From positions 48,147 through 112,146 of the forward strand of contig VANL01000025.1 of NCBI GenBank assembly GCA_006352455.1: a stretch of DNA of 64,000 nt, in the 5' to 3' direction. Of the stretch, positions 1 through 12,088 are shown one piece after another; within the stretch, counting starts at the first letter, position 1; every line of letters begins with the position of its first letter. The notes under the pieces were generated by a model, which was not told the origin of the DNA, did no database searches, and saw only the letters and a program-made list of their open reading frames with translations. This DNA comes from Brachionus sp. 'Tiscar' (taxonomy: Eukaryota > Rotifera > Eurotatoria > Ploima > Brachionidae). Position numbers and translations under genes: made by a program.

Positions 1-764
1 CAAGAAAAGATTTGCAATCAGCAAAATAAAAAGTAATTTTTATGTGAACTGAACTGAACTGAGTTTTTTACTTTTATAATAGACAATTAAATTTTTTCTT
101 TTAAATTTTTCAACTCTTTTTTATATATTAAGAATTTTCAACTTTCAATATTTAATAAGACTTAAACTATTATTTAATTAACAATTTACATTTTAATGTA
201 TTTTTATCGTATTTTTTTAAACTCTATTTTGTAAATTTTTTTATTTATTTTTATTTTCTCTAAATTTTTACTCTTTTGTCAATGAGGCTTAATAAATAAT
301 ATCAATAATAATAATGATAATTTAAATTCATCTAGTGAAATAGACAAGTAAAAAGATTTCTATTGTTTTATACAGTTAAGAGCCTATACTATTGATTTAC
401 AAAATTAATTTTATAAAATTTCAAGAGTTATGTACATTATATTTGTAAATTTTTTTAAAGACCAAAAACTCGCGCTATCATTTTTAAAAATCCGTCAGTA
501 ATATTTTGATTTTGATAATAATTTATAACTAATCTAGAAGGCTAAAAATAGATTTATCATTGGTTTTTAAATCTACTTTGAAATAATTACTTAAGAAATT
601 TAATTTATGGCTTTGTCTATGTTAATTTAATTTTGTCTTAAATTTTTGAAAATTTCCCAATTTAAATAAAATAAATTCAAGCTTTTTATATAGTTAGGAA
701 TGCTAAAAAATTATTTATTAATTCGCTAGTAAAAATTTAATTTTAAATATTTTCAAAATTTAAA
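1..764. other. AT-rich upstream region, no gene seen
   Basis: No coding region is recognisable before the p47 start. The only repeat seen is a short run of three GAACT units at about 45-61. The 3' part presumably holds the promoter and 5'UTR of the p47 gene, but no TATA box or other site could be assigned. Confidence 0.5.
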
Positions 765-2183
765 ATGTCATCTAACATAACAGACGATAGTATAGATAAT
801 TTTTGTGCCATTACAGGTGCAACCAAAGATCGAGCGAGATTTTTTCTAGAAGCTTCTAATGGCGATATTGAAGTAAATTTTTTAATTTTTTTTAAAATTA
901 ATTAATTCTTTTAGAATGCGATAGGTAGTTTTTTTGAAGGTGGTGGTGAAAATGATTTAATCGAACCTATGGAATCTTTTCAAGCTCAAGAAATGAATGA
1001 AGATGATGATGAAGATTATGAACCACCTTCAAGTACTGTTCAAAAAACTAGTCAGTCCAAAAAAGAAGCTAGATCTAAAGCTTCAGGACCAAGAATTCAT
1101 ACCATAAGAGATGAAAATGATGATGAAAAACCAGACGAACAAGGCCAAGCATTTTATGCCGGAGGTTCTCAAACTAGTGGTCAACAAATCCTTGGTCCAT
1201 CAAAAAACAATCCTGAAGAACTGATCAAAAATTTATTTCAAAATGCTAAAGAGTACTTAATTAGTGTATTTTTAAAATCGTTTATTAGAAATTTAATTAT
1301 ATTTATAGGCATGGTGCTCAAGTTGTCGATTCAAGTGATCAAAATAAATCTAAAAGTCCAGTTGTTTATGGTACTGGATACCGTTTAGGAACAGGAAACG
1401 AGCCACAAGAAATAATCAGAGGCCCTGAACCACCGAAGCCTCCAGTACTGTTTTATTTTTGATTTTTATGATCTTTTATAATTTGAAATTTTTCTTTAGA
1501 AAGCTAGTGTTTTGAAATTGTGGAAGAATGGATTTAATATAGATGACGGTCAATTGAGATCTTATGAGGATCCAAAGAACAAAGAATTTCTTCAGGCTAT
1601 TCAAAAAGGTGAATTACCAAGAGAACTAATAAATCAAGCCAAGGGTGGTGAAGTTCAATTAGACATGCAAGACCACAGAGATGAAGAATATGTTCCTCCT
1701 AAAAATAAATATGTCCTTTACAATGATGGATATAAACTCGGAAGCCCTACACCAAATGTTGTCTCAACTGCTTCAGAAAATGAAGTTAAAAATAACGAAG
1801 AAGTTGCCAAACAAGAATTGAATTTGGACATGTCGAAGCCTACAACTCAAATTCAAGTTCGATTGTCTAATGGCACAAGGTAATCAAAGGAATTAAAGAC
1901 TTTTCAAAATTTGAATGATTATTTTTTAAGATTGATCATCAAGGCTAATCAAGATCATAAAATAAGTGATTTAAGAAACTATATAAATAGGTTAATTATA
2001 AAAATTTCCTTTCCAATTTTTTTTATCTAATCAAAAATATTTTAAAGAGCGAGACCAGAGTATAAATCGCGTTTATATTGTTTGATGACATCATTTCCAA
2101 ACAAAGAGATCGCCGATGAATGCCAAAACCTTAAAGAAGCTGACCTCTTAAATGCAGTTATAATTCAGAAGTTGAAGGATTAA
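765..2183 (+). CDS. NSFL1C: p47 / NSFL1C-type p97 cofactor (UBA-SEP-UBX)
   Basis: Adaptor of the p97/VCP ATPase in Golgi and ER membrane fusion. Six exons: 765-872, 915-1252, 1309-1444, 1500-1879, 1931-1990, 2048-2183, all with GT-AG introns of 42-57 bp, giving 385 residues against about 370 in vertebrates. Residues 1-45 are the UBA domain, with the family signature TGATKDRARFFLE. The middle is acidic and low in complexity. The SEP domain lies at about 198-265 (KLWKNGF, LRSYEDP, DMQDHRDEEY). The C-terminal 80 residues are the UBX domain, which binds the p97 N-domain, and contain SFPNKEIADE. The start gives a UBA domain with the usual short N-terminus. The gene converges on the NO VEIN-like gene on the other strand. 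Confidence 0.95.
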
Positions 2184-2681
2184 AGAATGGTCTAACCAGT
2201 TTAAAAAAAATTTTTTTTTTGTATTTATGACTTTTAAATATAATCGAAAATAAATTGATTTTCCTTTTCAGTTTATCGAATATTTTTATGAGAAATATAA
2301 AAGAAAATATAGTTTATTTTTTATCATTTGATCATTCAGAATAGTTTTTCAAATAACCAGTGATTTTTAAGAACTTAAATTTTAATTTTTTAAAAAGATA
2401 ATAAGAATTTAGCGTGTTAAATAGATAATTTATGATTATCAGCATTTCAGTGTGCTTAAAACTTAAAATGTCAGATCAAATTTATTGTGTAAAATTACAA
2501 ACCAAAGACAAATAAAATTCTTTATTTAAGGTTGAGCGAGAAATTTATTGTCTGTTCAATGTATCTATCTAAATAAATTTTATTTAAAAAAAATGTTTAA
2601 AAATTTTTTTTTGAAAATAAAATCAAATTTTTTGTTTCTAAATAGTAAAACCAATAAAAGGGATAATTATTAGTTATTAAT
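2184..2681. other. convergent intergenic spacer / 3'UTRs
   Basis: About 500 bp between the stop codons of p47 (+) and the NO VEIN-like gene (-). It contains only AT-rich sequence with several AATAAA-like poly(A) signals in both orientations. No coding or structured RNA feature was seen. Confidence 0.5.
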
Positions 2682-5600
2682 TTAACCTATTTTTGGATTA
2701 ATTATTGCTTTAAAAACCTCAGAATGCATAGTTAGAACATTTGGATTTTGACTCCAATTTAAAATTTTAACTATTCTTGCATTATTAATTTTATCATTTA
2801 GTTGGTCTATTATCACAATAATATAATCTGTGTCAGCGTTTTTCTTGGTTTGAATGTATGAATCATATTCATTTTTTTTAATAAAAAAATTTCCTTCCCA
2901 CTCGCCAGCAAATCCTTTAACTTCAATAAGACATTTCTTTCCATTTGAAGAAAATATTTTCTTGTAATCAAAATCAATTTTAAAATTATAACCGAATTTC
3001 TCTTCATTTGAAACAAAATTATCTTTTAAAAATGAAATCCATTCAAAAGACCCTGGATAGACAATTTCCAAAATTTGGTTAAAAAATAATTTTGCTTTTC
3101 TTCCAATATCTATGATATTTTCATATGATTTAATATATTTCTGTTGATTTATGTCACTGTTAAGATCATTTATTCTAGGTATGCTGTCTAGAATTTGTAA
3201 AGCTCTTTTTTTGTATTCACTTTGCTCTGTTGAATGTTTAGAGTTATTGAGTTTTGAATCGAATTTTGATTTGTAATTTGCTTCTTGAAATGATATTTGG
3301 TTCATGTTGTATAAAGTGTCCTCAGTCGATCCATTTGACCAGTTTTCTGATATTTTTCTGAAATTTTCCAAACAATTTTCCAAAATTTCCATACATCTTT
3401 TAAGCTTGTATTCTACTTCTTCAGGAGAAAAATTAAGACCAAGCAATTGGTACAGTCCTTTTTCATAAACTGCTAAAAAATCACTGTTTTTAGAATTTTT
3501 AGTTGAACATATCAAAGTATTCTTGCCTATAATAATATAATCAAATGAATGCAAGCTTAGAGTTTTTAAGTTAGTGTCTAAATTAGTGTCCTTTATGGGT
3601 ATCAAAAACGTGTCGTAAACTAAATCAATTCCAATATAAACTACATTCAAGATTTGGATATCTTTGAGTCCAGTTTCATTTTTAATCATTTTATTTATCA
3701 TTGGGTATACTATTTCCATATTGTTGGTTTGATGAGAAATTTTTATCACGCAATTAGGTTCTAAATAGATACATCCAATTATTGACATAATAAATGGGCA
3801 ATTTATTGCAATTTCACAATCACATACAAAGTATGTGCTTAAATTTTCTCTTTGAAACAATTTATTTATTTGATTATTTAATGATGTAACAAGAATTTTT
3901 TTTTGTAAATTTTCACTCTGTATTAACTTATGATCACATGTCAATATCGGCAGAGATTTAAATTCATCTAGAAATTCTATTAATGAACATTCAATTGTTG
4001 GTTTTAAATTCAATCGGTTTTCCCAAGTAATTGGCTTATTAAAATTTGCTTTCTCTTGAAGTAAATTTTCTAAATAAATATAGGCCGATTTTAAATAACA
4101 CATTCCTGAATAGGTTAAATCGGCTAAAAAATTTTGATTACAAAAATTGTTTGAATCCAAACTTATTATATTTATCAATTGAGTTAAATCCTTTATGTCT
4201 GGCTTATTTTTAAACCCTAGTTTTATCATCAAATTTTCAAAATCCAAAAATTCTTTATTAAAATTTTGGTTTATAACTACTTTGTACTTGACCAGTGTGT
4301 CTATTATTTCTTTTTTGGGATTTATAAAAACTTGATTTGGAGAGTAGAATTCCTTTTCTCCAATTTTATTTTTTAAACAAATTATCTTTTTGTTTTCTAT
4401 TTGACAATCAAATAAGGATTCATCTGAAATTTCATTTAATTTTTTAAACCATTTTACATATTCATCAGAACATCTATCATTTTCAAGAACTAATGTTTCC
4501 AATGCACTAATACATAAATTTGAATTGAGTTTTGTTTTAATGCCTAAGATTTCAGCTAATAAAATAGTGTCATCAGGAATCTTGATACAATGAGAATTAG
4601 GCAGTTCTAATGAATTAAGATGAATAGTTTGGTGTCGGATAGAACATGAACTGATTGAGCATTTTATTGGAAGAATCTGCTTGATGAAATTGATAATGTT
4701 TTCGTTTAATTTGAGAATTTCAAAAGCTAGTTTTGTTTCTCTTTCATCATAGCTTTGAAATGGTCGAAGAAAAGTTTCTGTCATTTCAAAATGACTCGAT
4801 TCAGGAAGATAAATTCCTAGTTTAATAAAAAAATACTCCCATTCTAAAATTTGATAATTAGTTAAAGAGTTTATTGGTAAATCAATTATTTTTTCATCTT
4901 TTATCATTAAATATAAATTAAAGCAAAGCAAGGTTGGAATTTTTGCAAATTTTAGTGGCAATAACCCATTCATAACTGGTACAAATAAAGATAAAACATC
5001 GTGTCGATTACAAATATCAAAATTTTTCTTCACAAATTCCAAATCTTTCCAAATTAAACCAATATTTGATTCAAAATTTTCTATTCCACTTTTATGAATG
5101 GACAAAATAATTTCTAACATATTTTCTCGTTCTATGTTGACAATGTTTAGAAAATTCAAATATTCAATTTCGTTTGAATTTCGAGTTTCAACGATTGAAA
5201 TTTCTTTTCTCCAAGATACTAGATTACCACTTAAGTTAGTAAAGTACACAACATTTTCTTTAAAATTAGTCAATGGTTGGTTCTCATTTCTTAACAAAAA
5301 AAATGTTCATTAATTAAAAGACTATTTAAAGACACAATTATTGATTAATAATTTATGTCGAAATACTCAAATCCTATTCAAAATCTTATAAATTTATTTG
5401 ATAGACAGAAGGTATTTTAACTTTTGCTTATAAGCCGTTTTATAGCATCAAAATAAGTGATAGTTCTCTTGAAATAAGCTTCCAACTCATTCAGTGAGCT
5501 AATTTTTGAATTTGTTAAAAAGTTGGTTCTTTAAAGGATTTTTAAAAGGTTTTAAAAACATAAAAAAAGAATATTTGAATCATTATTTTCCATTATGATT

Positions 5601-8600
5601 TAAATTTAAAATCAAATTATTTGAATGAACTTTTTATAAGATTTAGGATTGATTTGTATATTTTTTTATTTTTTATTAAATTTAATTTTCTTTTAATTTA
5701 CTTAACTTTCTTCCACTATTTTTTTAATTTAATGGCTTAAAAAACTAATAATAATAATAATTATATGAAAGAAAAATTGAAATAGTATAAAAGAATGTTA
5801 ACATTGTCATCCACTGTACTTCAATAAACTACTAATTATTTTGATAATTTTAGAGACAAAAAACTCCAAAGAATATAAAAAAAATTGAGTGTATATAGTA
5901 TAATATTTTATCGGTATTTTTAAATGAAAACTTCTTAATTTCAGGCCAATTAAATTAAACAAATAGTTAAAATTTATAAATGTTAACTTTACCTCAAATT
6001 TTCTCTCAACACAAATATTTCAAATTTTGTAGGGTCTGCAAATATTTTGTTGGATAATAACTCATAAAAAAAATTGCTCCACCATAGGCTTGATCGGTTT
6101 GTAATCCAATTTTTAATTTTTTCATTTTGGTTTTTTATATGAAAAAAACTTAGAATGTCTTCTATTGAAACTTTTCTTATATCTAAATAATATTCCAATT
6201 CAATATTGCTGATCCTAGAACTTTCAAAAATTTCTATATTCATATAATTTAAAATTTTATCGGAAACTTCTAGTCTTGATTGAAGATCTTTATTTCTCAA
6301 TCGTTTAAATCCAATATCAACTTTTTGTCTTAAATAAATACCAATTTTGGTCGAAAAATTACACCACCATTTATTCAAGCGCTCATGAGACGGTAAAATA
6401 TAAACCAAATTTTCTTTTAATATCTTGTCATTATTAACTATTTTACAATACATATCAGCCAGAGAGTCTCGAAGAAGATCATTGTATTTGCATATTTTTA
6501 AATTTTCTCTATTAGTGACCAAACTCCAGTGAGTATTTACCATAAAAGGCCACTGAATATTTTCATTTTGAACTGGGAAAAAAGAATAAACAGAAAAATT
6601 ATTTAAACAAGGCAATTGATTTGGAAAAGCAATAAATATTTTAATTTTATCACAAGCTAATTCTTCATTTTTAACTAAATAATCATCAATTTTAATCAAT
6701 TCATTATAGACTCTAAATTGTGAATTTTCATTTCCATTTTTCAGCTCAATAAGCTCAAAGTGATCAAACTTTTTTTTGTCTCTTTTTATCTGCTTAGATC
6801 TCAAAGAAATTTTATCCTCTAAAATTAAATTTTCCAAATTATTTGTAAATAAAAGTATATTGGGGTCTAATAAATCAAAAATGTTTTCATTAAATATAAA
6901 ATTATCTTTAAACTTTAAAAAGATAAAAGTGTTCATAGATTCATTTTCGTTTATAATGTATTGAAGTGAATCTGGTAATTGTTCCATATAATGGGGGGTA
7001 ATGTAGCTAAGCTCGTCTTTTTCTTTTAGAAAATAGAATTGCCAAAATGGTTTTGAGTATATGACTGGCTCATTACAAATAGAAAAAACAGATTTAAAAC
7101 CTATACCCTTGTTTCCAATGTTTAGTCCTTTTAATTTTCTAGACTCGGATATACTACAGATGCTTTGTATATCTGACGAATTAAATCCTTTTTCATTACT
7201 ACAAAATGTGATTGAATCCTGGTCAATAATTATTTTTAGACATGGACTTTGGTCAAATTTGGAATCATCAGTATTTTGAATAAGTTCATAAATAAAATGA
7301 TATTTTGACGTGTATAAATTTTCTGCTAAATGCTTTAATGAATTGCATATTAAATGACGAAAATCACTAATATTCTCATATTTATACTCGATGTTTTGAA
7401 TAAATTTTTTGGCATCTAATGCCGAATTTACAATTTTTTCATCAATTTGAGAATATTCTAATTTAGGTGATGATTTCTTAAGAAATTTTGATTCTTTTTG
7501 TATCACATGTTTTAAATTTTTATCAGTTTTAGCTTTTAATTTTTCAATGTAAATCATGTTCTCATTAGACAATCGTTCAATTTGATTAGTAAGCTCTTCA
7601 ATTTTTGTTTGTTTTTTCTGCATTTCTTTTTTGATATTTTCAAGTTCAATCTTCATTTGGCTATATTCAATTGAGAATTTAATTTGATCCTTATTAAAAT
7701 TAATAAAATTTTCGATTGAATTATCTTTTTGCATCAAAATCAAATATTTTCGATAGCATTCAACTAGATTTTTTCCCATTTTATTTTCATTTTCAGTTTT
7801 ATCGTGTTTATATTTAATGAAAAAGTCAATTTCATCCACAAAATGATAAGACTTAACTGTTTTGAAATAATTTTTTTCACCAAGCAAAACAAAAATGTTC
7901 AAAGTTTCATACACCATTAAAAAATAGGGTTTTGAAAACTCGCCAAGAGTGTCCAGACAAAAATTCATTAAAATTAGTGTTTGTTTTATATATTTCTCAA
8001 TTTTGATTTCGTTTAACATGCTATTTTGAGTTATTTTTATGACTCTACCTAAAATAAACACAAGTTGAGACAATAATCTTACCTGAAAATTATGCTTAGT
8101 TTTACTAATGCTTTGAATTCCCATGTCAAAAAGATCCAAAAGTTTATCACAATCATCAATTTTGATTCTTCTCCAATTACCAGACGAACTTTCAAGTAAT
8201 TCTTTTAGGACAATTATGCACAAATATTTATATTCCATGTTTAATTTTGTAACATCATCATAATTTGTACATGAAAAAATTACATGACATGAATTAGTTA
8301 TAATTTGAAGTAGTTTTTCCAAAATATTGTTTTCCCTATCAATGTATTGACAATAGTAATTAAGTTCTTTTGAATTTTTAAATTCTGAATCTTTGAACAT
8401 TGTATATATAAGTTCAGTGGCTTTAGTCTGGATTGTCATATTAGAGTTAGAAAGCATTTTTAGCAAAATACGTGTATACTCTGGATCTTTAAGAACTTTA
8501 ATTCTATTTATTGAATTATCTGTAATGTAATTAAAGATATCAGCCAATCTAATCAGTCTATAAGAATCAGCATTTTTGCAGCAATATTCTATTTCAGACA

Positions 8601-9433
8601 AAATTTTCCTGTATGGCATTTGTGAATTTGCGAAATTTGTACTTAGTATTTTTTTAAAAGAATTTCTTTCTTCGGCTATTTTTTTATATTTAAAAGAAAA
8701 TAGGTCTATAAGATTATCTATAGCTAAATTTTTTTTATCTTTATTTAAGCAATTTAAATCAATTAAATATCCTTTTATTTCGTTTGAATATTGCCAAAGA
8801 TATATTTTCCTAAATTTATTGAATGTTTGCCAAATTTGATCTGAGTCGCGTTTAGGTAAGTCATGTTTGAATTTTTTAAAAACATAATCTGGTTTTAAGA
8901 TAAATTTTTTTTCAATAGAAATACCTTGCTTTAACCAAAAGCTTATTTGTTTTAATAATTCAATTGTATCCGGATGTGATCTTGAAAAGTCAAGAACTAA
9001 ATATTTGTTTTCGTTTAGATAACTATTTAGGAATTGAAGTAGAGATTTAGATTCTTTGACAAAACAGGGCCATAAATAATCTCTATACTTTTCGTATGAA
9101 ATTCTGTTCATAATTGATTCAGAATAAAAAATTTCTTCTGATAAATGAATATAGATAATCATATCACAGTCATATAGAATGGGTTCACATTCTGAAAAAT
9201 TAGAAGAAAATAAAATTTTTCGTTTTGGTTCATTTTTAAGTTTTTTCAGTTTATCGTCGGCAAAATTAAAGCTTTCTAATATTATACAATCACCTAAATA
9301 TTTTACGCAACTGTTAAATATGGAATTTGTTACAAATAAATCTTTCGGACCGAATACAAGTATAAAACCAGGCTCCTTTTAATAAAATTATTTATAAACT
9401 AATAAATTCTAATTAATAAATTACTTTATTCAT
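2682..9433 (-). CDS. NO VEIN-like protein: coiled coil, GHKL/HATPase and NOV_C (DUF3883)
   Basis: Three exons on the minus strand: 9433-9425 (Met-Asn-Lys), 9375-5993 and 5289-2682. Splicing keeps frame exactly and gives 1999 residues. Residues 1-560 are a mostly helical region I cannot assign. About 568-628 is a coiled coil. About 660-900 is a Bergerat-fold ATPase of the sacsin/NO VEIN branch: N-box ELIQNTDD near 700, NEKGF near 731, and GNKGIGFKS near 758. The last about 110 residues match NOV_C/DUF3883, with LIEVKG near 1921 followed by NEYDSYIQ. That fold resembles restriction-type nucleases. The combination is known from plant NO VEIN and some animal and fungal proteins; its biochemical role is unknown. 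Two long open frames separated by 703 bp could be mistaken for two genes, but an AG/GTAAAG donor and TTAAG acceptor join them in phase. The tiny first exon is the least certain part. Confidence 0.85.
5290..5992 (-). other. large intron of the NO VEIN-like gene
   Basis: A 703 bp intron with a GTAAAG donor at 5992 and a TTAAG acceptor ending at 5290, both read on the minus strand. It is far longer than the usual 45-60 bp introns here. It is AT-rich, and no ORF, repeat or RNA structure was recognised inside. Confidence 0.75.
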
Positions 9434-10185
9434 TTTTTTTATTTAGTTATAAATCTTTGTCAATTAAAAAAAATCTTTCTTTTTAAAGAAAAATTATCAA
9501 TTTCCACAAATTATTTATAACAAAATGAATCTAAAAGTTTATCATAATAAAGTATTTTTGCATCTTGTTGTATTATCAGCTTTATCTATTCATAAACATA
9601 AGAACCTTTCATTAAATATCTTAGAGTTGAATTATTTATTTTAGATAAATGTTTTTGGATAATTTATGGCAACAATTTATCAAAAAATTTATTAAAATTT
9701 TATTTATTTTTAGATAGCTGGGCGGACCTAGGCAGTTCGAAATAGTGCTTAGACATCTCTTTCAGCTTCACGTGGGATTATTCACGGATGTTTTTAACTA
9801 AGTATTAGTTGGAATGTATTTCTTCAGCAGAATGCATTGCTGATTTTGTCTTTTATATCAAATTTGACAATTTGTTTATTCATAATTTTATTTGATTTTG
9901 CTAAAAATAATTTTAGTCAAATACTTTTATCGTAATTCCAATTGTCTTTTATTTTAGTTCTAAAATTTACAAGTTGATAGCTTCTTTTTTTGTATTATCT
10001 GTCTTACAAATATAAGCAATATTATTTTTTTCTTTTACCATTTTAAAAACCATTAAACCATTCTTTAAATATTTTGTGTGTGAAAGAATTTATTTTTTTA
10101 TTTTTCTGTCTAGAAAAAAAATTAAAAAAATGTTATAAAAACGTTTAATTTTAAAAAGCAATGTTGAATTAAAATACAATAAGAT

Positions 10186-10258
10186 TTATAACACTAGAAA
10201 ATCTACGGATATTTAAACTTTACTGAAATCCACCGTGAGTTTTCCTAGTGCCATTAAT
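10186..10258 (-). ncRNA. mir-263: microRNA hairpin of the miR-263 family (candidate)
   Basis: Read on the minus strand, 10255-10233 begins AATGGCACT and ends CTCACGG. This matches the complete seed and the 3' end of the miR-263a/miR-183 family, as remembered; the middle differs at about five positions. The segment pairs with an opposite arm at about 10188-10210. The two arms share CACTAG, AAAA and ACGG blocks in inverted orientation, separated by a loop of about 20 nt, which gives a 60-70 nt hairpin. The mature product would lie on the 5' arm, as in other animals. MicroRNA genes commonly sit in intergenic DNA like this. Identity rests on seed and hairpin only; no expression evidence is available. 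Confidence 0.75.
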
Positions 10259-10932
10259 CTTAATTTTTATATATTGTCTTCATAAAATTTATCATTTTTT
10301 ATTTATTTTTAAAAACATAAAAAGTTTAACTATTTACGAAAAAAAAAAATTCCTTCTTTTATACTAGATTCTTAAATAAATTAAGAGACTATTTGTCATG
10401 GCACGATTAAGTTGTATATTCTGACTAAAATTATATCCTAAAATCAATAAAAACTGAACGACCAAAACAAAGGCAAAAGAAAAACAAACTTTAAGTGAGC
10501 TAATATTTTAATCCGATTGATTCTTTTGAAATTGCATGTTAATTAAAGAAATAAGCGGCAATCATGGCTAAAACTAAAATTCACTGTCAATTAAAAATAA
10601 AGCATAACTTTTGGGTATTTTTGACTCGATTAAACATGCGATTCTAATAATATAATTAGAAAGAGATTAGGATTGAAATATTCACGTAAAGCATTATTAA
10701 TATTAAAAATTTATTTCAATTTCTATCATTATACAGAACAAAATTAAGAATATTCTTGAAAAAATTTCATTTTTAAATTTTGTTTTTTATTTATTATTAA
10801 AACTTAAAGACTAAATTTAAACTTTAGTTAAATAAAAAGCTTATTTAGAGACATCTTAATAATATTTAAAATAAAAAATAATTTTTTGCTTATAATTCGA
10901 ATCTTGAAAATCCATTAGATCAAAAATTTAAG

Positions 10933-11085
10933 AGTTTGATGCCGAGCTAAACCTAATGCGTTCATTATTAAAGATGTTATTGCACGGGCGAGATGTACTT
11001 TGTTGCCTGGTCCAAAAGCGTGTCTTAACTTGTTTTGCACCATAATCGAACGAGGAAATACGGTTTATTTAAAAGTTTTTTTACT
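10933..11085 (-). other. GC-richer island with a 50-codon open frame, unidentified
   Basis: About 125 bp here is far richer in G and C than the surrounding DNA. On the minus strand one frame stays open for about 50 codons and reads IMVQNKLRHAFGPGNK, then HLARAITSLIMNALG, an amphipathic helical sequence. No ATG-plus-splice model could be completed. It could be an isolated exon, a gene relic, a non-coding RNA gene or a conserved regulatory element. I do not recognise the peptide family. No strong hairpin was found. Confidence 0.35.
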
Positions 11086-11210
11086 TTATTTGTTTTATTC
11101 TAATGATTTGAAAGATAAAAGGATTTAGCTTTATAAATTAAATTTACTAAAATAAAATATATTTAAAAAAAATCTGAATAAAGTGATTATAGATTCAACA
11201 AATAATTTCA

Positions 11211-11275
11211 CTGCCATAGCTTCGAAGAAGCTTAACCCGTTAAGGTCGCATTATTATACTACTACTACTAATATT
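11211..11275 (+). repeat. SINE/LINE-like 3' end with ATT-rich tail
   Basis: The segment contains CCATAG, TTAACCCGT, GGTCG and then a tail of ATT/ACT triplets. A second copy with the same order of blocks (CCATAG, TTAAACCTGT, CGTAG, then pure ATT repeats) lies at 30348-30428 in a Sidekick intron. Two unlinked copies ending in a triplet tail suggest the 3' end of a short retroposon. No 5' end or target duplication could be defined. Confidence 0.4.
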
Positions 11276-11401
11276 AAATTAATATCTCTAAGAGCAATGT
11301 AATATTAAAGCAATGTTTAAAAAATATCTTATTTGAAAAATTTTCCACGAACTAAAATTCTTCAATAAAAGCTCGATTTGAGGGTCACTTTTTTACATCG
11401 A

Positions 11402-11452
11402 CACACGTAATTACGTTATCGTTTTCTGATACGTGCTTACGTAGTACGTATA
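11402..11452. other. ACGT-rich imperfect hairpin
   Basis: This CpG-containing stretch has a perfect 12 bp palindrome ACGTAATTACGT at 11405-11416. That arm pairs imperfectly with GATACGTGCTTACGT downstream around a short T-rich loop. It then runs into GTACGTATAAATAA. The stem is about 15 bp, too short for a normal pre-microRNA. It may be a binding-site cluster upstream of the SDR gene; function is not known. Confidence 0.35.
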
Positions 11453-12088
11453 AATAAAATATTCGTTTGAAAAAAAATTAACATTGCTAAAAAAATAAAA
11501 ATTTAAATAAATAATCAATAAAATTTTAATCTTTTTAAAAAGATGTGAATAGATGAAGAAAGAACATAAAATTTATAGATTTTATAAATGATTTATAAAT
11601 ATCATTCTTTCTTTTTTCTTTTATTTTTAGCAAATAATTTTATCAGAATCTTGAAAAATAAAAATCCGTTAAAAAAAAATGTCCCCGCTAAAAGCTTTTT
11701 TAAAGGTCAGCTTTTAACTGGATTAGATTGTTCTTTTTAAATTCCAAAGAAGGAAAAATTTAAATTGAGGCAAATAACATACTCTTTTCAATTTTGAAAA
11801 TTTTATTTATTTATTTTTTAATTTTTATTTTTAAAATTAGTTAAAGATAAAAAATTTTCTAATCACTTTCTTGTAGTTTTTAAATACAAGTAAATTTAAA
11901 ACAAAAAATATAAATTCTTGAGGTTTTGTTACTATTATTCTAAAAATTTTTCAAAGTTAGTTTTGATGCATATTTAATTTAATTAATTAAGAAAAATTAT
12001 AAAAAATTTGGAAAAAAGAAAAATTTCAATAAAAATTCATTATTCAGCAAAAGTCAGCAACAAATACGGATAAGCCTCAACCAGCAAG

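Larger units (their letters stand above)
9434..12088. other. gene-poor region with several GC-richer islands
   Basis: This is a 2.65 kb stretch between the divergent NO VEIN-like and SDR genes. It is AT-rich apart from islands at about 9717-9800, 10186-10258 (miR-263-like hairpin), 10930-11060 (unassigned), 11211-11275 (SINE-like) and 11400-11452 (ACGT-rich hairpin). The island at 9717-9800 has no open frame on the strand I checked and no hairpin I could fold. The promoters of the two flanking genes must also lie here. Confidence 0.6.

Noticed and set aside
2682..9162. Two separate minus-strand genes (871 and 1057 residue frames)
   Set aside because: Donor and acceptor at 5992 and 5290 join them in phase, and together they make one known domain order, so a single gene is preferred.
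10965..11000. TATTGCACGGG with a miR-92-like seed
   Set aside because: No complementary upstream arm was found; the patch is better treated as an unassigned island.
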